Source: Amycolatopsis xylanica
Lineage (GTDB): Bacteria > Actinomycetota > Actinomycetes > Mycobacteriales > Pseudonocardiaceae
DNA: 64,000 bases
Assembly (NCBI RefSeq): GCF_900107045.1
Contig: NZ_FNON01000009.1
Location: 124,001-188,000 of the forward strand
Reading direction: 5' to 3'
Positions within the stretch are counted from its first letter, which is position 1; every line of letters starts with the position of its first letter. The translations under genes were made by a program, and so were the position numbers. The notes below the pieces were generated by a model. It did no database searches. It was not told where the DNA came from and saw nothing but the letters and a program-made list of their open reading frames with translations. Shown here one piece after another: positions 48,856-58,500 of this stretch.

Positions 48856-50247
48856 CTAGCTGCGCAGCATCTCCGCGACCAGGAAGGCCAGCTCGAGCGA
48901 CTGCTGGGTGTTCAGGCGCGGGTCGCAGGCGGTCTCGTAGCGACCGGCCAGGTCGACGTCGGAGATCTCCTGTGCGCCGCCGAGGCACTCGGTGACGTCC
49001 TCGCCGGTCAGCTCGACGTGGATGCCGCCCGGGTAGGTGCCCAGCTTGCGGTGCACCTCGAAGAAGCCCTGGACCTCGTCGACGATGCGGTCGAAGTGGC
49101 GGGTCTTGTAGCCGGTGGACGACTCGTGCGTGTTCCCGTGCATCGGGTCGCACTGCCAGATCACCTTGTGCCCGCTGGCCTCGACCTTCTCGACGATCGC
49201 GGGCAGCACCTCGCGGACGTTGCCGTTGCCCATCCGCGCGATCAGCGTGAGCCTGCCGGGCTCGTTGCGCGGGTCGAGGCGGCGGACGTACTCGACGGCC
49301 TGCTCCGGCGTGGTCGTCGGGCCGATCTTGAGGCCGATCGGGTTGGCCAGCAGCTCCGCGAACGCGATGTGCGCGCCGTCGAGCTGACGGGTGCGCTCGC
49401 CGACCCAGAGGAAGTGGGCCGAGAGGTTGTAGAGCTTCGGGTTGGCGGCGTCGGCGTTGTCCATCCGCAGCATGGCGCGCTCGTAGTCGAGCAGCAGCGC
49501 CTCGTGGCTCGCGAAGATCTCGGTGGACTGCAGCGAGGTGTCGGTGACCCCGCAGGCCGACATGAACCGCAGGCCGCGGTCGATCTCGGCGGCCAGCGCC
49601 TCGTACCGCTCGCTGGCGGGCGAGCGCTGCACGAAGTCCTTGTTCCAGTCGTGCACCTGGTGCAGGTCGGCCATGCCCGCCGCGGTCAGCGCGCGGACGA
49701 GGTTCATCGCGGCGCCCGCGTTCGCGTACGCGCGGACCATGCGGCCCGGGTCGGGCACGCGCAGCTCGTGCTTGGCGACCAGCGAGTTGATGATGTCGCC
49801 GCGGTACACCGGCAGGCCGAGTGAGTCGGTGGTGTTCGAGCGGGGCTTGGCGTACTGGCCGGCGATCCGGCCGACCTTGACCACCGGCAGGCTGGCGCCG
49901 TAGGTGAGCACGACGGCCATCTGCAGCAGGGTGCGCAGGTTGGCGCGGATGTGCGGCTCGGTGTTGGACTCGAACGTCTCGGCGCAGTCGCCGCCCTGCA
50001 GCAGGAACGCCTCGCCGCGCGCCACCATCGCCAGGTGCGAGCGGAGCCGGTCGATCTCGTTGGGCACGGTGATCGGGGGCACGCTCTCGAGCAGGCTGCG
50101 CACGCGCTTGGTGAGCTCGGGATCGGGCCATTCGGGCTGCTGGGCGGCAGGCAGCGCCAGCGCGGCGTCGAGGCGCGCGCGCAGCTCGGGAGGCAACGGG
50201 GGGAGTTCGGGGAGCGTGTCGACGGGGACGTCCACTGTCCAGTTCAC
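48856..50247 (-). CDS. aroG: Class II 3-deoxy-7-phosphoheptulonate (DAHP) synthase
   Basis: A 463-residue plant-type (class II) DAHP synthase, which joins phosphoenolpyruvate and erythrose 4-phosphate in the first shikimate-pathway step. Characteristic segments: LLQGGDCAETFE (metal cysteine), GRIAGQYAKPRS, ANPIGLKIGPTTTPEQAVEYV, RMGNGNVREVLP, WQCDPMHGNTHESSTGYKTR and YPGGIHVELTGEDVTECLGG. The length agrees with the M. tuberculosis enzyme (Rv2178c). The ATG is at 50247. It converges on the WS/DGAT across a hairpin. The serine protease gene lies upstream on the same strand, 64 bases away. Confidence 0.96.
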   Translation of the reverse strand: MNWTVDVPVDTLPELPPLPPELRARLDAALALPAAQQPEWPDPELTKRVRSLLESVPPITVPNEIDRLRSHLAMVARGEAFLLQGGDCAETFESNTEPHIRANLRTLLQMAVVLTYGASLPVVKVGRIAGQYAKPRSNTTDSLGLPVYRGDIINSLVAKHELRVPDPGRMVRAYANAGAAMNLVRALTAAGMADLHQVHDWNKDFVQRSPASERYEALAAEIDRGLRFMSACGVTDTSLQSTEIFASHEALLLDYERAMLRMDNADAANPKLYNLSAHFLWVGERTRQLDGAHIAFAELLANPIGLKIGPTTTPEQAVEYVRRLDPRNEPGRLTLIARMGNGNVREVLPAIVEKVEASGHKVIWQCDPMHGNTHESSTGYKTRHFDRIVDEVQGFFEVHRKLGTYPGGIHVELTGEDVTECLGGAQEISDVDLAGRYETACDPRLNTQQSLELAFLVAEMLRS

Positions 50248-50311
50248 CCCTTCAGGATAGGGCTCCCCGATCTCCTCCCGTCCGCCGGGACGAATCTCTC
50301 AAAAAGTGGAA

Positions 50312-51172
50312 CTACGAGGTCTGGGCCTTGGTGTACAGGTTCTGCGCGTCCGTCCCGAAGTACGGGCCGAACATGTAGTTGGGCAAGAACACGTATCCGA
50401 AGCTGTTCACCGACGCCTGGATGCCGGTGCCCGCGGCCTCGTTGAAGTTCAGGAACCACGGCCCGCCGCTCGACCCGCCGGTCATGTTGCAGCTCATCCC
50501 GTGGTCCTTGGTGAGCAGGAAGTCGGTGATCGTCGGGCCGCTGCAGTAGATCAGCTTGGAACCGTCGTACGGCGCCGCGGCCGGGTAGCCGAACGTGTAC
50601 ATCGACTGGTTGCGCGCCTGGTTGAAGGCGATCCCCTGCGCGCCGACCACGTCGGTGAGCCGCTGGCCGTTGAGCTGGTTCACCACGCCCATGCCGACGT
50701 CGTAGTTCATGTCCTCGCTGGCCTGCCACTGCGGCGTGGTGAGCGTGGTCTTCGCGGCCCACTGGCCGTACGGCGCGTTGCCGTTGTCGTAGCCGGGCAC
50801 GAAGACCCAGTCGGTGTGGAAGGAGCCCTGATACTTCACGCAGTGGCCGGCGGTGACGACCACGCTGCCGTTCGTGCTGGTCACGGCGTCACCGGAGCAC
50901 GAGGCCTTCCGGCCCTGGAAGGTGAAGAACACCCGCCCGGCGGTCTGGGTGACCTTGCCTCCACCGGTCCACGCGCCGCCGCCGTTCGGGATGCTCATCG
51001 GCAAACCCTGCTCGACCTGCTTGGGAATGAAGGCCGGAGCCTTGACCAGCTGTTCCATCGGGACGGCCTCGCGCATGTCCCGCACGGTCCAGACCTTCGG
51101 CCCGGCATGGGCCGGAGGGGCCACCAGCCCGACAAGCGCCACTAGAAGCGCGGCCAGCGAAGTTCGCTTCAT
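50312..51172 (-). CDS. Secreted trypsin/V8-like serine protease
   Basis: A 286-residue exported protease with a signal peptide (AALLVALVGLVAPPAHA). The catalytic triad is readable: His in VVVTAGHCVKY, Asp in MNYDVGMGVV and Ser in TGGSSGGPW. Cysteines in KASCSGD, AGHC, IYCSG and MSCNM suggest two disulfides. The stretch between the signal peptide and about residue 85 may be a propeptide. ATG at 51172. It lies upstream of aroG on the same strand and is divergent from the PAP2-like gene, with 134 bases between. Its specificity is not predictable. Confidence 0.88.
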   Translation of the reverse strand: MKRTSLAALLVALVGLVAPPAHAGPKVWTVRDMREAVPMEQLVKAPAFIPKQVEQGLPMSIPNGGGAWTGGGKVTQTAGRVFFTFQGRKASCSGDAVTSTNGSVVVTAGHCVKYQGSFHTDWVFVPGYDNGNAPYGQWAAKTTLTTPQWQASEDMNYDVGMGVVNQLNGQRLTDVVGAQGIAFNQARNQSMYTFGYPAAAPYDGSKLIYCSGPTITDFLLTKDHGMSCNMTGGSSGGPWFLNFNEAAGTGIQASVNSFGYVFLPNYMFGPYFGTDAQNLYTKAQTS

Positions 51173-51306
51173 GACACACCCACCTTCTGCGTTGACGGTG
51201 AATTGCCGAAAGAGCTACTCGAAAGTAAGTCGCTGACTACTCTGCGTACAATCCGCTGATCGGCCGCTCTGCGGGGCCATTCGGCCTACCCGATACGGTT
51301 TCGCTC

Positions 51307-51903
51307 GTGCATCGCTTCGCCCGCTGGGGCACCGAACTGCTGGCGCCCTGGGTCTGGGTGCTCGGCCTGCCGCTCGCCGTCGCCTGGATGGCCACCGGCC
51401 GCGTCGGCCCGACCCTGCTGTGGGGCCTCCTGGTGGCCGTGACCGGCTCCCTGATCCCGATGGCCGTCATCGTCCGCGGCGCCCGCAAGGGCAAGTGGGA
51501 CGGCCACCACGTGACCAACCGCGCAGGCCGCGCGGTGCCGCTGCTGGTGGCGGGCATCTCGCTGGGCACGGGCTTCGTGGTGCTCGTGGTCTGGCACGCC
51601 CCGGACGAGATCATCGCGCTCGCCGCGTCGATGTTGGCTTCGCTGGTGGTGAGCGTGGCGATCACGTTCGGCTTCAAGTTCAAGATCTCGCTGCACGCGG
51701 CCGTCGCCGTGAGCGCGTTGGTGGTGCTGATCTTCACGTACGGGCCGTGGGCTTGGGTGCTGCTGCCGCTGGTGATCTGGGTGTGCTGGTCCCGTGTGGA
51801 GCTGGGCGACCACACGCGGTCCGAGGTGCTCTCGGGTGCCGTGATGGGACTGGTCGTCGGCGGCTTCGGGTTCTGGGCGATCCTGGCCGCGATTCAGGGT
51901 TAG
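51307..51903 (+). CDS. PAP2-like integral membrane phosphatase
   Basis: A 198-residue membrane protein with about six helices. It resembles PAP2 lipid phosphatases: a Lys/Arg-rich motif 1 region (RKGKWDGHHVTNRAGR), KISLHAAVAVSALV (motif 2 Ser-x-His) and SRVELGDHTRSEVLSG (motif 3 SR-x5-H). PAP2 enzymes dephosphorylate lipid pyrophosphates such as undecaprenyl-PP at the outer membrane face. Its place after aroG parallels Rv2180c. The GTG at 51307 has no Shine-Dalgarno sequence but a TACGGT -10 box 7 bases upstream, suggesting a leaderless transcript. The palindrome at 51907-51950 follows its stop. Confidence 0.78.
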   Translation: MHRFARWGTELLAPWVWVLGLPLAVAWMATGRVGPTLLWGLLVAVTGSLIPMAVIVRGARKGKWDGHHVTNRAGRAVPLLVAGISLGTGFVVLVVWHAPDEIIALAASMLASLVVSVAITFGFKFKISLHAAVAVSALVVLIFTYGPWAWVLLPLVIWVCWSRVELGDHTRSEVLSGAVMGLVVGGFGFWAILAAIQG

Positions 51904-51906
51904 GGG

Positions 51907-51950
51907 TCGTGAGTGTTCCGGCCGGTTCTAACCGGCCGTACCACTCACGA
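51907..51950. terminator. GTCGTGAG/CCGGTT-family palindrome
   Basis: TCGTGAGTG and CACTCACGA outer arms with GCCGGTT-CTA-ACCGGC inside, 3 bases after the PAP2-like stop. The inner loop is CTA rather than TAG, i.e. the inner stem is in the reverse sense to the other copies. Likely terminator. Confidence 0.65.
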
Positions 51951-52010
51951 GCCCGTAATACGGTGGCTCGCGATGCCTTATGTGCTTAAGGTTTCGCGGG
52001 TGAGCGACAG

Positions 52011-52697
52011 ATGCGGCTAGCGGGCAAGACCTGGCGGACGGTGGTCAGCACCGTGCGTCTGGGGCGCGATGAGTACCGGGTGATCCGGCCCGCGCGGCCG
52101 ATACCGCACGCGCCGTTGTACGAAGGCAGGCTCGGCGCGCAGCTCACCATCGACAAGGCCGCGAGCGCCGAGCTGGCGATCGCCTGGTGGCTGGCCGCCC
52201 GTTCACCACACACGCTGATATACCTGCCATTGCGGGAAAGCCCGTCGTGCTGCGGCGAGGAATACGGCGGCCGGAAGCTGGACCTGGTGCTGCTGCACCA
52301 CAGTCTCGGCTTCCCGGTGTCGCGGTGGAAGCGGGTCCGCGCGCGGCTGGGCGCGGGCTCACCGCAGACCGTGCGCATGCCGGAGCAGGCGCTCCCCCAG
52401 TTCGATCGTGAGACGCATTCGCGCAGGTACCATCGTGATTTCCGGGACCATCTTCGCTGGGACATCACCGCCGACACGCTTTTTCTCACCGGCAGCAGGC
52501 ATGCCTTCGAACTTGAAGCCGAGCAGGTGCGCACCCTGGCCGAGGAATGCCCGGCACACCTGGCCGCGAGCCCCGGAACCCATTGCTGCGCCGAAATCGG
52601 CATGGGTGCCTACCTGCGGAGGGGCCGCGACTACGCGGAGCTCCACGTCGAGCACTGTCAGGCTCACCGGCCAGTGTCCCCTTTCAAGCATGCCTGA
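52011..52697 (+). CDS. Hypothetical protein, unknown function
   Basis: A 228-residue basic protein that I do not recognise. It has several Cys and His residues in pairs (SPSCCGEEYGG, LLHHSLGF, GTHCCAEIG, VEHCQAHRP), which could bind metal, and no membrane helix. The ATG at 52011 follows a weak GAGCGACAG. TAAGGT lies 18 bases upstream as a possible -10 box. Codon composition is typical for the window. It lies 50 bases before the next unknown gene on the same strand. Confidence 0.5.
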   Translation: MRLAGKTWRTVVSTVRLGRDEYRVIRPARPIPHAPLYEGRLGAQLTIDKAASAELAIAWWLAARSPHTLIYLPLRESPSCCGEEYGGRKLDLVLLHHSLGFPVSRWKRVRARLGAGSPQTVRMPEQALPQFDRETHSRRYHRDFRDHLRWDITADTLFLTGSRHAFELEAEQVRTLAEECPAHLAASPGTHCCAEIGMGAYLRRGRDYAELHVEHCQAHRPVSPFKHA

Positions 52698-52747
52698 AAT
52701 ACGCCGGTTCGCGACGTTCGCCGGTTTCGCGAAGCTATCCTGCGGGC

Positions 52748-53800
52748 GTGAAGCTCTTCGGCAGACGTGCGGCGAAGCCGGAACCCGACCGCCGCACCCT
52801 CATCACCGGTCATTGCTACGACGACCTCGCGCTGGACGCCGCGCTCGCCTCGCTCCGTGACGGCGACCTGCGCGCCGCGCAGACGGTGCTCGCCGAATGC
52901 CGTGATGACCCCGAAGTGCGTGATCTGCGGCTCAGCAACCTGTCGGAGGACCTCGTCGGGCACGTCGACGAGATCGCCGAACTGGCGGCGCGGCACGACG
53001 ACCCCGAGCTGTGGCTGTTGGCAGGCGAGGGTTTCGTCGCCGAAGCCGGGGCGATCCGGGGCGCGGGCTGGGCGAGCAGCGTCGGCGAGGACCGGTTCAA
53101 AATGGTCCACCGCACCTGCGCCAAGGCGATCGGGCCGCTGCACCGCGCCGCCGAGCTGCTGCCGTCCGACCCGACGCCGCTGGTCGCGCTGATGTCGGCG
53201 GGAATGCTGCTGAACGCTTCCCGTGAACAGCAGGACCAGGTGTGGGAGGAGGTGCTCCGCCGCTGCCCGACCCACTACAGCGCGCATTCGTCCCGGCTGC
53301 AGATACTGGCGCCGAAATGGGGCGGCACCGAAGAAGAGATGATGACCTTCGCCATCGAGACCGCCCGCACCGCGCCGGTCGGCGACGCGCTCACGGCCAT
53401 CTTCCCCGCCGCGTGCTTCGAGGTCTACCTGATGGCCAAGTCCCGAGTGGACAGTTCACAGTGGCGCGAGCTGGAGCGCACCTACTTCTCGAACGAGCGG
53501 ATACTCACGCTCCTGCTCGCCGCGTCGGACCGGTGGATGTCCGCCGAGCGGCCGCATCCGCGCGCCATGCACGCGCACAACCACTTCGCGGCCGCGTTCG
53601 GCTGCGCCGGGCATTCCGAGCGGACTTTCCTGCACCTGTTCGGCACCCGTGACCGGTTCTGCACCTATCCGTGGACCTACCTGAACGGCAAGGACCCGCA
53701 GCTCGTCTACCACGAGATGGTGTCCGAGCACTGGCCCGCCGACTTCCACCCGCGCTCGCCGATGGACCTCAGCCCGGTTTTCCCCGGCCAAGAGTCGTGA
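52748..53800 (+). CDS. Hypothetical helical (TPR-like) protein, unknown function
   Basis: A 350-residue protein without a recognised family. It is strongly helical; segments such as LDAALASLRDGDLRAAQTVLAEC, VRDLRLSNLSEDLVGHVDEIAELAARHDD and WEEVLRRCPTHYSAHSSRLQILAPKW look like tetratricopeptide or SEL1-type helix pairs. The GTG at 52748 is favoured because a TATCCT -10 box ends 6 bases upstream (leaderless type) and the frame before it reads through the preceding gene. The last codons overlap the palindrome at 53794-53839. A role as a scaffold or binding protein is a guess from the helical pattern. Confidence 0.6.
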   Translation: MKLFGRRAAKPEPDRRTLITGHCYDDLALDAALASLRDGDLRAAQTVLAECRDDPEVRDLRLSNLSEDLVGHVDEIAELAARHDDPELWLLAGEGFVAEAGAIRGAGWASSVGEDRFKMVHRTCAKAIGPLHRAAELLPSDPTPLVALMSAGMLLNASREQQDQVWEEVLRRCPTHYSAHSSRLQILAPKWGGTEEEMMTFAIETARTAPVGDALTAIFPAACFEVYLMAKSRVDSSQWRELERTYFSNERILTLLLAASDRWMSAERPHPRAMHAHNHFAAAFGCAGHSERTFLHLFGTRDRFCTYPWTYLNGKDPQLVYHEMVSEHWPADFHPRSPMDLSPVFPGQES

Positions 53801-53839
53801 GTGGTATGACCGGTTAGAACCGGCCGTACCACTCACGAC
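53794..53839. terminator. GTCGTGAGTGGTA palindrome overlapping a stop codon
   Basis: GTCGTGAGTGGTA (53794-53806) pairs with TACCACTCACGAC (53827-53839), with CCGGTT-AG-AACCGG inside. The left arm includes the stop of the gene ending at 53800. Fifth copy of the family; likely terminator facing gltD. Confidence 0.7.
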
Positions 53840-53885
53840 CCCAAGTCTTACGTCGACGCTCCTGGGCGGACCGGATGCGTGAACG

Positions 53886-53992
53886 CCGTTGGGTGCAGAA
53901 ATTCTTCCACTCGCTCGGCTCGTCCACCGTGGTACGTGAAAAGGGCGGCCCTTGTCACGCTCTGGGTGACAAGGGCCGCCCTTGTCACCCAG
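53886..53992 (-). repeat. Interspersed ~107-bp element, copy B
   Basis: Reverse-orientation counterpart of 18312-18419, nearly identical over its whole length (about ten differences by eye), including the 29-base tail starting CCGTTGGGTGCAG. Two palindromes (ACAAGGG/CCCTTGT type) lie in its right half. It sits between the convergent 52748 gene and gltD. Confidence 0.85.
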
Positions 53993-54022
53993 AATCCGCC
54001 CGTGCGCGCCGGCCACGAGCCC

Positions 54023-55531
54023 TTAAACCACGGCGAGCGGTAATGCCGTCGGGTGGACGGGCGCGGGGAGGTCCGAGGCGCCGGTGAGGAAGGCGTCGAC
54101 CGCGTGGGCGACCGAACGGCCTTCCGCGATCGCCCAGACGACCAGGGAAGCGCCGCGGTGGGCGTCGCCGCAGACGAAGACGCCGGGCGTCTCGGTCTGC
54201 CAGTCCGGGCCGCACGAGAGCGTGCCGCGCGGGGTCAGTGCCAAGCCGAGCCCGTCGAGCAGTGCCATGTGCTCGACGCCTTCGAAGCCGATCGCCAGCA
54301 GGACCAGGTCCGCGGGCAGGGTCTCGACCTCGTCGCTGACCGGGATGACCTCGCGGCGGCCTGTCTCGCGGTCCTTGTGGACACGGACGCGCTGGAGCTC
54401 GATCGCGCGGACGTGGCCGCTGGAGTCGCCGACGAAACGCTTGACCGCGACCGCGAATTTGCGCTCGCCCGCCTCCTCATGCGCCGCGTAGGTGCGCAGG
54501 ATGTACGGCCACGTCGGCCACGGCGAACGGTCGTCGTCGCGGGTCGTCGGCGGGGTCGGGTACTGGTCGAGCTGGGTGACCGACAGGGCGCCCTGGCGGG
54601 TCGCGGTGCCGTAGGAGTCGGCGCCGGTGTCGCCGCCGCCGATGATGATCACGTGCTTGCCCTGAGCGTCCACAGGGGACGGTCCGTCGCCTTCGACCTG
54701 GCGGTTGGCGGGCACCAAGTGGTCCATCGCCAGGTGGATGCCCGCGAGCGAGCGGCCCTCGGTGGTCTTGTCGTCACGGCCGCGCAGCGCGCCGACCGCG
54801 AGTACGACGGCGTCGTACTGGGCGCGAAGGTCCTCAACGGACAGATCGACGCCGACCTCGCAGCCGGTGACGAACTTCGTGCCCTCCTTGCGCAGCTGGG
54901 CGAGCCTGCGGTCGAGAACCTTCTTCTCCATTTTGAACTCGGGGATGCCGTAGCGCAGCAGGCCGCCGAGGCGATCGTCGCGCTCGTACACGGTCACCTC
55001 GTGACCGGCCCGCGTCAGCTGCTGGGCCGCGGCCAGACCCGCCGGGCCGGAGCCGACGATGGCGACCTTCTGTCCCGATGAGACGGACGAGACCTGTGCC
55101 TGGACGTAACCCGCTTCCCAGGACTGGTCCGCGATCGTCTGCTCGACGCGCTTGATCGCGACCGGGCCGCCTGACAAGTCCGAAATGGACAGCACACAGC
55201 CCGCTTCACAGGGCGCGGGGCACAACTTCCCGGTGAACTCGGGAAAGTTGTTCGTCGCGTGGAGACGGTCGCTAGCCGCTTCCCAGTCGCCGCGGCGGAC
55301 CAGGTCGTTCCACTCGGGGATCAGGTTGCCCAATGGACAGCCGGAACCGGACGAGTGACAGAACGGGATACCGCAGTCCATACAGCGCGAAGCCTGCTTG
55401 CGCACCGACTCGTTGCGCACCGCGGGCGGAACCTCCGCGTACACCTCGCCCCACGACGCCAGCCTGTCCTCAGTGGACTTCTTCTTCGGCTCTTCGCGGT
55501 CGTGCTTCAGAAAACCGGTCGGGTCAGCCAC
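54023..55531 (-). CDS. gltD: Glutamate synthase small (beta) subunit
   Basis: A 502-residue NADPH-binding, iron-sulfur flavoprotein that passes electrons to GltB for glutamate formation. N-terminal cysteine clusters for two [4Fe-4S] centres are CMDCGIPFC...GCPLGN and LCPAPCEAGCV. FAD-binding IVGSGPAGLAAAQQL and NADPH-binding IIIGGGDTGADSYG follow, then the closing GDAHRGASLVVWAIAEGR. The GTG at 55531 has GGAGG about 6 bases upstream; the frame above it is not coding. It overlaps the 3' end of gltB by 8 bases, so the subunits are coupled. The 3' end faces copy B of the interspersed element. Confidence 0.96.
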   Translation of the reverse strand: MADPTGFLKHDREEPKKKSTEDRLASWGEVYAEVPPAVRNESVRKQASRCMDCGIPFCHSSGSGCPLGNLIPEWNDLVRRGDWEAASDRLHATNNFPEFTGKLCPAPCEAGCVLSISDLSGGPVAIKRVEQTIADQSWEAGYVQAQVSSVSSGQKVAIVGSGPAGLAAAQQLTRAGHEVTVYERDDRLGGLLRYGIPEFKMEKKVLDRRLAQLRKEGTKFVTGCEVGVDLSVEDLRAQYDAVVLAVGALRGRDDKTTEGRSLAGIHLAMDHLVPANRQVEGDGPSPVDAQGKHVIIIGGGDTGADSYGTATRQGALSVTQLDQYPTPPTTRDDDRSPWPTWPYILRTYAAHEEAGERKFAVAVKRFVGDSSGHVRAIELQRVRVHKDRETGRREVIPVSDEVETLPADLVLLAIGFEGVEHMALLDGLGLALTPRGTLSCGPDWQTETPGVFVCGDAHRGASLVVWAIAEGRSVAHAVDAFLTGASDLPAPVHPTALPLAVV

Positions 55532-58500
55532 GAGCCGCCTCCATGATCGCCTCGTCGACATCGCGGCCTGCCGCGCGTGCCGCCTTCGCCGCGTCCAGCA
55601 CCCGCTGGTAGTCACGCGGCATCACCTTGGTGAACGACGCCGACCGCCGGGGCCAGTCGCCGAGCAGTGAAGCCGCGACGGCCGAGCGGGTCAGGTCGTA
55701 GTGCTTCTGCACGATCTTCTTCAGCCAGGCCAGGTCCTCGGACTGCGGCTGCTGGAGATCGACCATCTCGTGGTTGACCTTCTTGCGGTCGAGGTCGAGC
55801 ACGAACGCCACCCCGCCGGACATGCCTGCCGCCAGGTTGCGCCCGGTGGACCCGAGCACCACGGCCCGGCCGCCGGTCATGTACTCGAAGGCGTGGTCGC
55901 CCACGCCCTCGGCGACCACGGTCGCGCCCGAGTTCCGCACGCAGAACCGCTCGCCGACCTGACCGCGCAGGAACATCTCGCCCGCGGTCGCGCCGTACGC
56001 GAGCGTGTTGCCCGCGATGGTCTGCCGCTCGGCCGCGAACTTCGCGTCCGGGTGCGGGCGCACGATGATCCGCCCGCCGGACAGGCCCTTGCCCACGTAG
56101 TCGTTGGCGTCGCCGACCATGTCGAGCGTGATGCCGCGCGGCAGGAACGCGCCGAGCGACTGCCCGGCCGACCCGGTGAGCACCACGTTGATCGTGTCCT
56201 CCGGCAGGCCTTCGCCGCCGTAGCGCCGGGTGATCTCGGAGCCGAGCAGCGTGCCGACCGTGCGGTTCACGTTGCGCACCGGCAGTTCGAGCTTCACCGG
56301 GTGCGCGTCCTCGAGCGCGGCCTCGGCGAGCTGGATCAGCGTGCGGTCGAGCGCGTGCTCGAGCCCGTGGTCCTGCCCGCGCGTGCGCCGCCTCGCGCCG
56401 CCATACGGGGTCTCCGACGGCATCTCGAAGATCGGCTTGAGGTCGAGCCCGGACGCCTTCCAGTGCTGGACGGCCTCGTCGGTGTCCAGGAACTCCGCGT
56501 GGCCGATGGCCTCGTCGAGCGACCGGAAACCGAGCTGTGCCAGCGTTTCCCGGACTTCCTGCGCGACGAACCGGAAGAAGTTCACCACGTGCTCGACCTG
56601 GCCGGTGTACCGCTTGCGCAGCTCCGGGCTCTGGGTCGCGACACCGACCGGGCAGGTGTCCAAATGACACACCCGCATCATCACGCAGCCGGCGACGACG
56701 AGCGGCGCGGTCGCGAAACCGTACTCCTCGGCGCCGAGCAGCGCGGCGATCACGACGTCCTTGCCGGTCTTCATCGCACCGTCCACCTGCACGGTGATCC
56801 GGTCGCGCAACCCGTTGAGCAGCAACGTCTGCTGGGTCTCGGCGAGGCCGATCTCCCACGGCGTCCCCGCGTGCTTGAGCGAGTTCATCGGCGAGGCGCC
56901 GGTGCCGCCGTCGTGCCCGGAGATGAGCACGACGTCCGCGTGCGCCTTGGACACACCCGCCGCGACCGTGCCGACGCCCAGTGAAGACACCAGCTTCACG
57001 TGGATGCGTGCCTGCTCGTTCGCGTTCTTCAGGTCATGGATGAGCTGCGCGAGGTCCTCGATGGAATAGATGTCGTGGTGCGGCGGCGGGGAGATCAGCC
57101 CCACGCCCGGCGTCGAGTGCCGGGTCCGCGCGATCCACGGGTACACCTTGTTCGGCGGCAGCTGGCCGCCTTCGCCGGGCTTGGCGCCCTGCGCCATCTT
57201 GATCTGGATGTCGTCGGCGTTGACCAGATATTCGCTGGTGACACCGAAACGGCCCGATGCCACCTGCTTGATCGCGCTGCGCCGCTCGGGGTCGTAGAGC
57301 CGCTCCGGGTCCTCGCCGCCCTCGCCGGTGTTCGACCGGCCGCCGATGCGGTTCATCGCGATGGCCAGCGTTTCGTGTGACTCGGCCGAAATCGAGCCGT
57401 ACGACATGGCGCCGGTGTTGAACCGCTTGCAGATCGACTCGACCGACTCGACCTCGTCGACTCCGATCGGCTCGCGGGTGGTCTTGAACGAGAACAGCCC
57501 GCGCAGCGTGCCGCCCTCGCGGTAAAGCCGGTGTACCTCGTCGGAGTACTTGCGGTACACCTCGTCGCGGCCGGTCTTGCTGGCGTGCTGCAACAGGAAC
57601 ACGGTCTCCGGGGTGAACAGGTGCAGCTCGCCCTCGCGGCGGTAGGCGTACTCGCCGCCGGTGTCGAGCCTGCGGTGCACCCGGTCGGTCGGGTTGTCCG
57701 GGTACGCGCGGCGGTGCCGCACGGCGACCTCTTCGGCGAGCACGTCGAGCGCGACGCCGCCGAGCTTCGAGACGGTGCCGGTGAAGTACTCGTCGAGCAG
57801 TTCCTGGGACAGGCCGAAGGATTCGAACGCCTGCGCGGCCGTGTAAGCACCGACGGTCGAGATGCCCATCTTGGACATGATCTTGAGTACGCCCTTGACC
57901 AGCGCCTGCACGTAGTTGCGGATGGCCTTGTTCGGCTCGATCTGCGGCAGCGCGCCAGTGGCGATCAGGTCCTCGATGGACTCGAAGGCCAGGTACGGGT
58001 TGACCGCGGCGGCGCCGTAACCGAGCAGCAGCGCGATGTGGTGCACTTCGCGCGCGTCGCCGCTCTCGACGACCAGCGCTACGCGCAGCCTTTCCTTGGT
58101 GCGCACCAGATGGTGGTGCACCGCGGAGACCAGCAGCAGCGACGGGATCGGCGCCATCCGGTGGTCGGAGTCGCGGTCGGACAGCACCAGCGTGCGCGCG
58201 CCGGCCGAGATGGCCTCGGACGCCTCGCGCCGGACCCGCTCGATCGCGTCGGCCAGCGCGGCAGCCCCACCGTCCACTTCGTACAGTCCGGAAAGGACGG
58301 AGCAGGCGAAGCCGGGCAGGTCGCCGTCGTCGTTGATGTGGATGAGCTTGGCCAGCTCGTCGTTGTCGATGACCGGGTACGGCAGCTGGATGTGACGACA
58401 CGACGCCGGGCCTGGCTCGAGCAGGTTCTGCTCCGGGCCCATGATGCGCTTCATCGAGGTGACCAGCTCTTCGCGGATCGCGTCCAGCGGCGGGTTCGTG

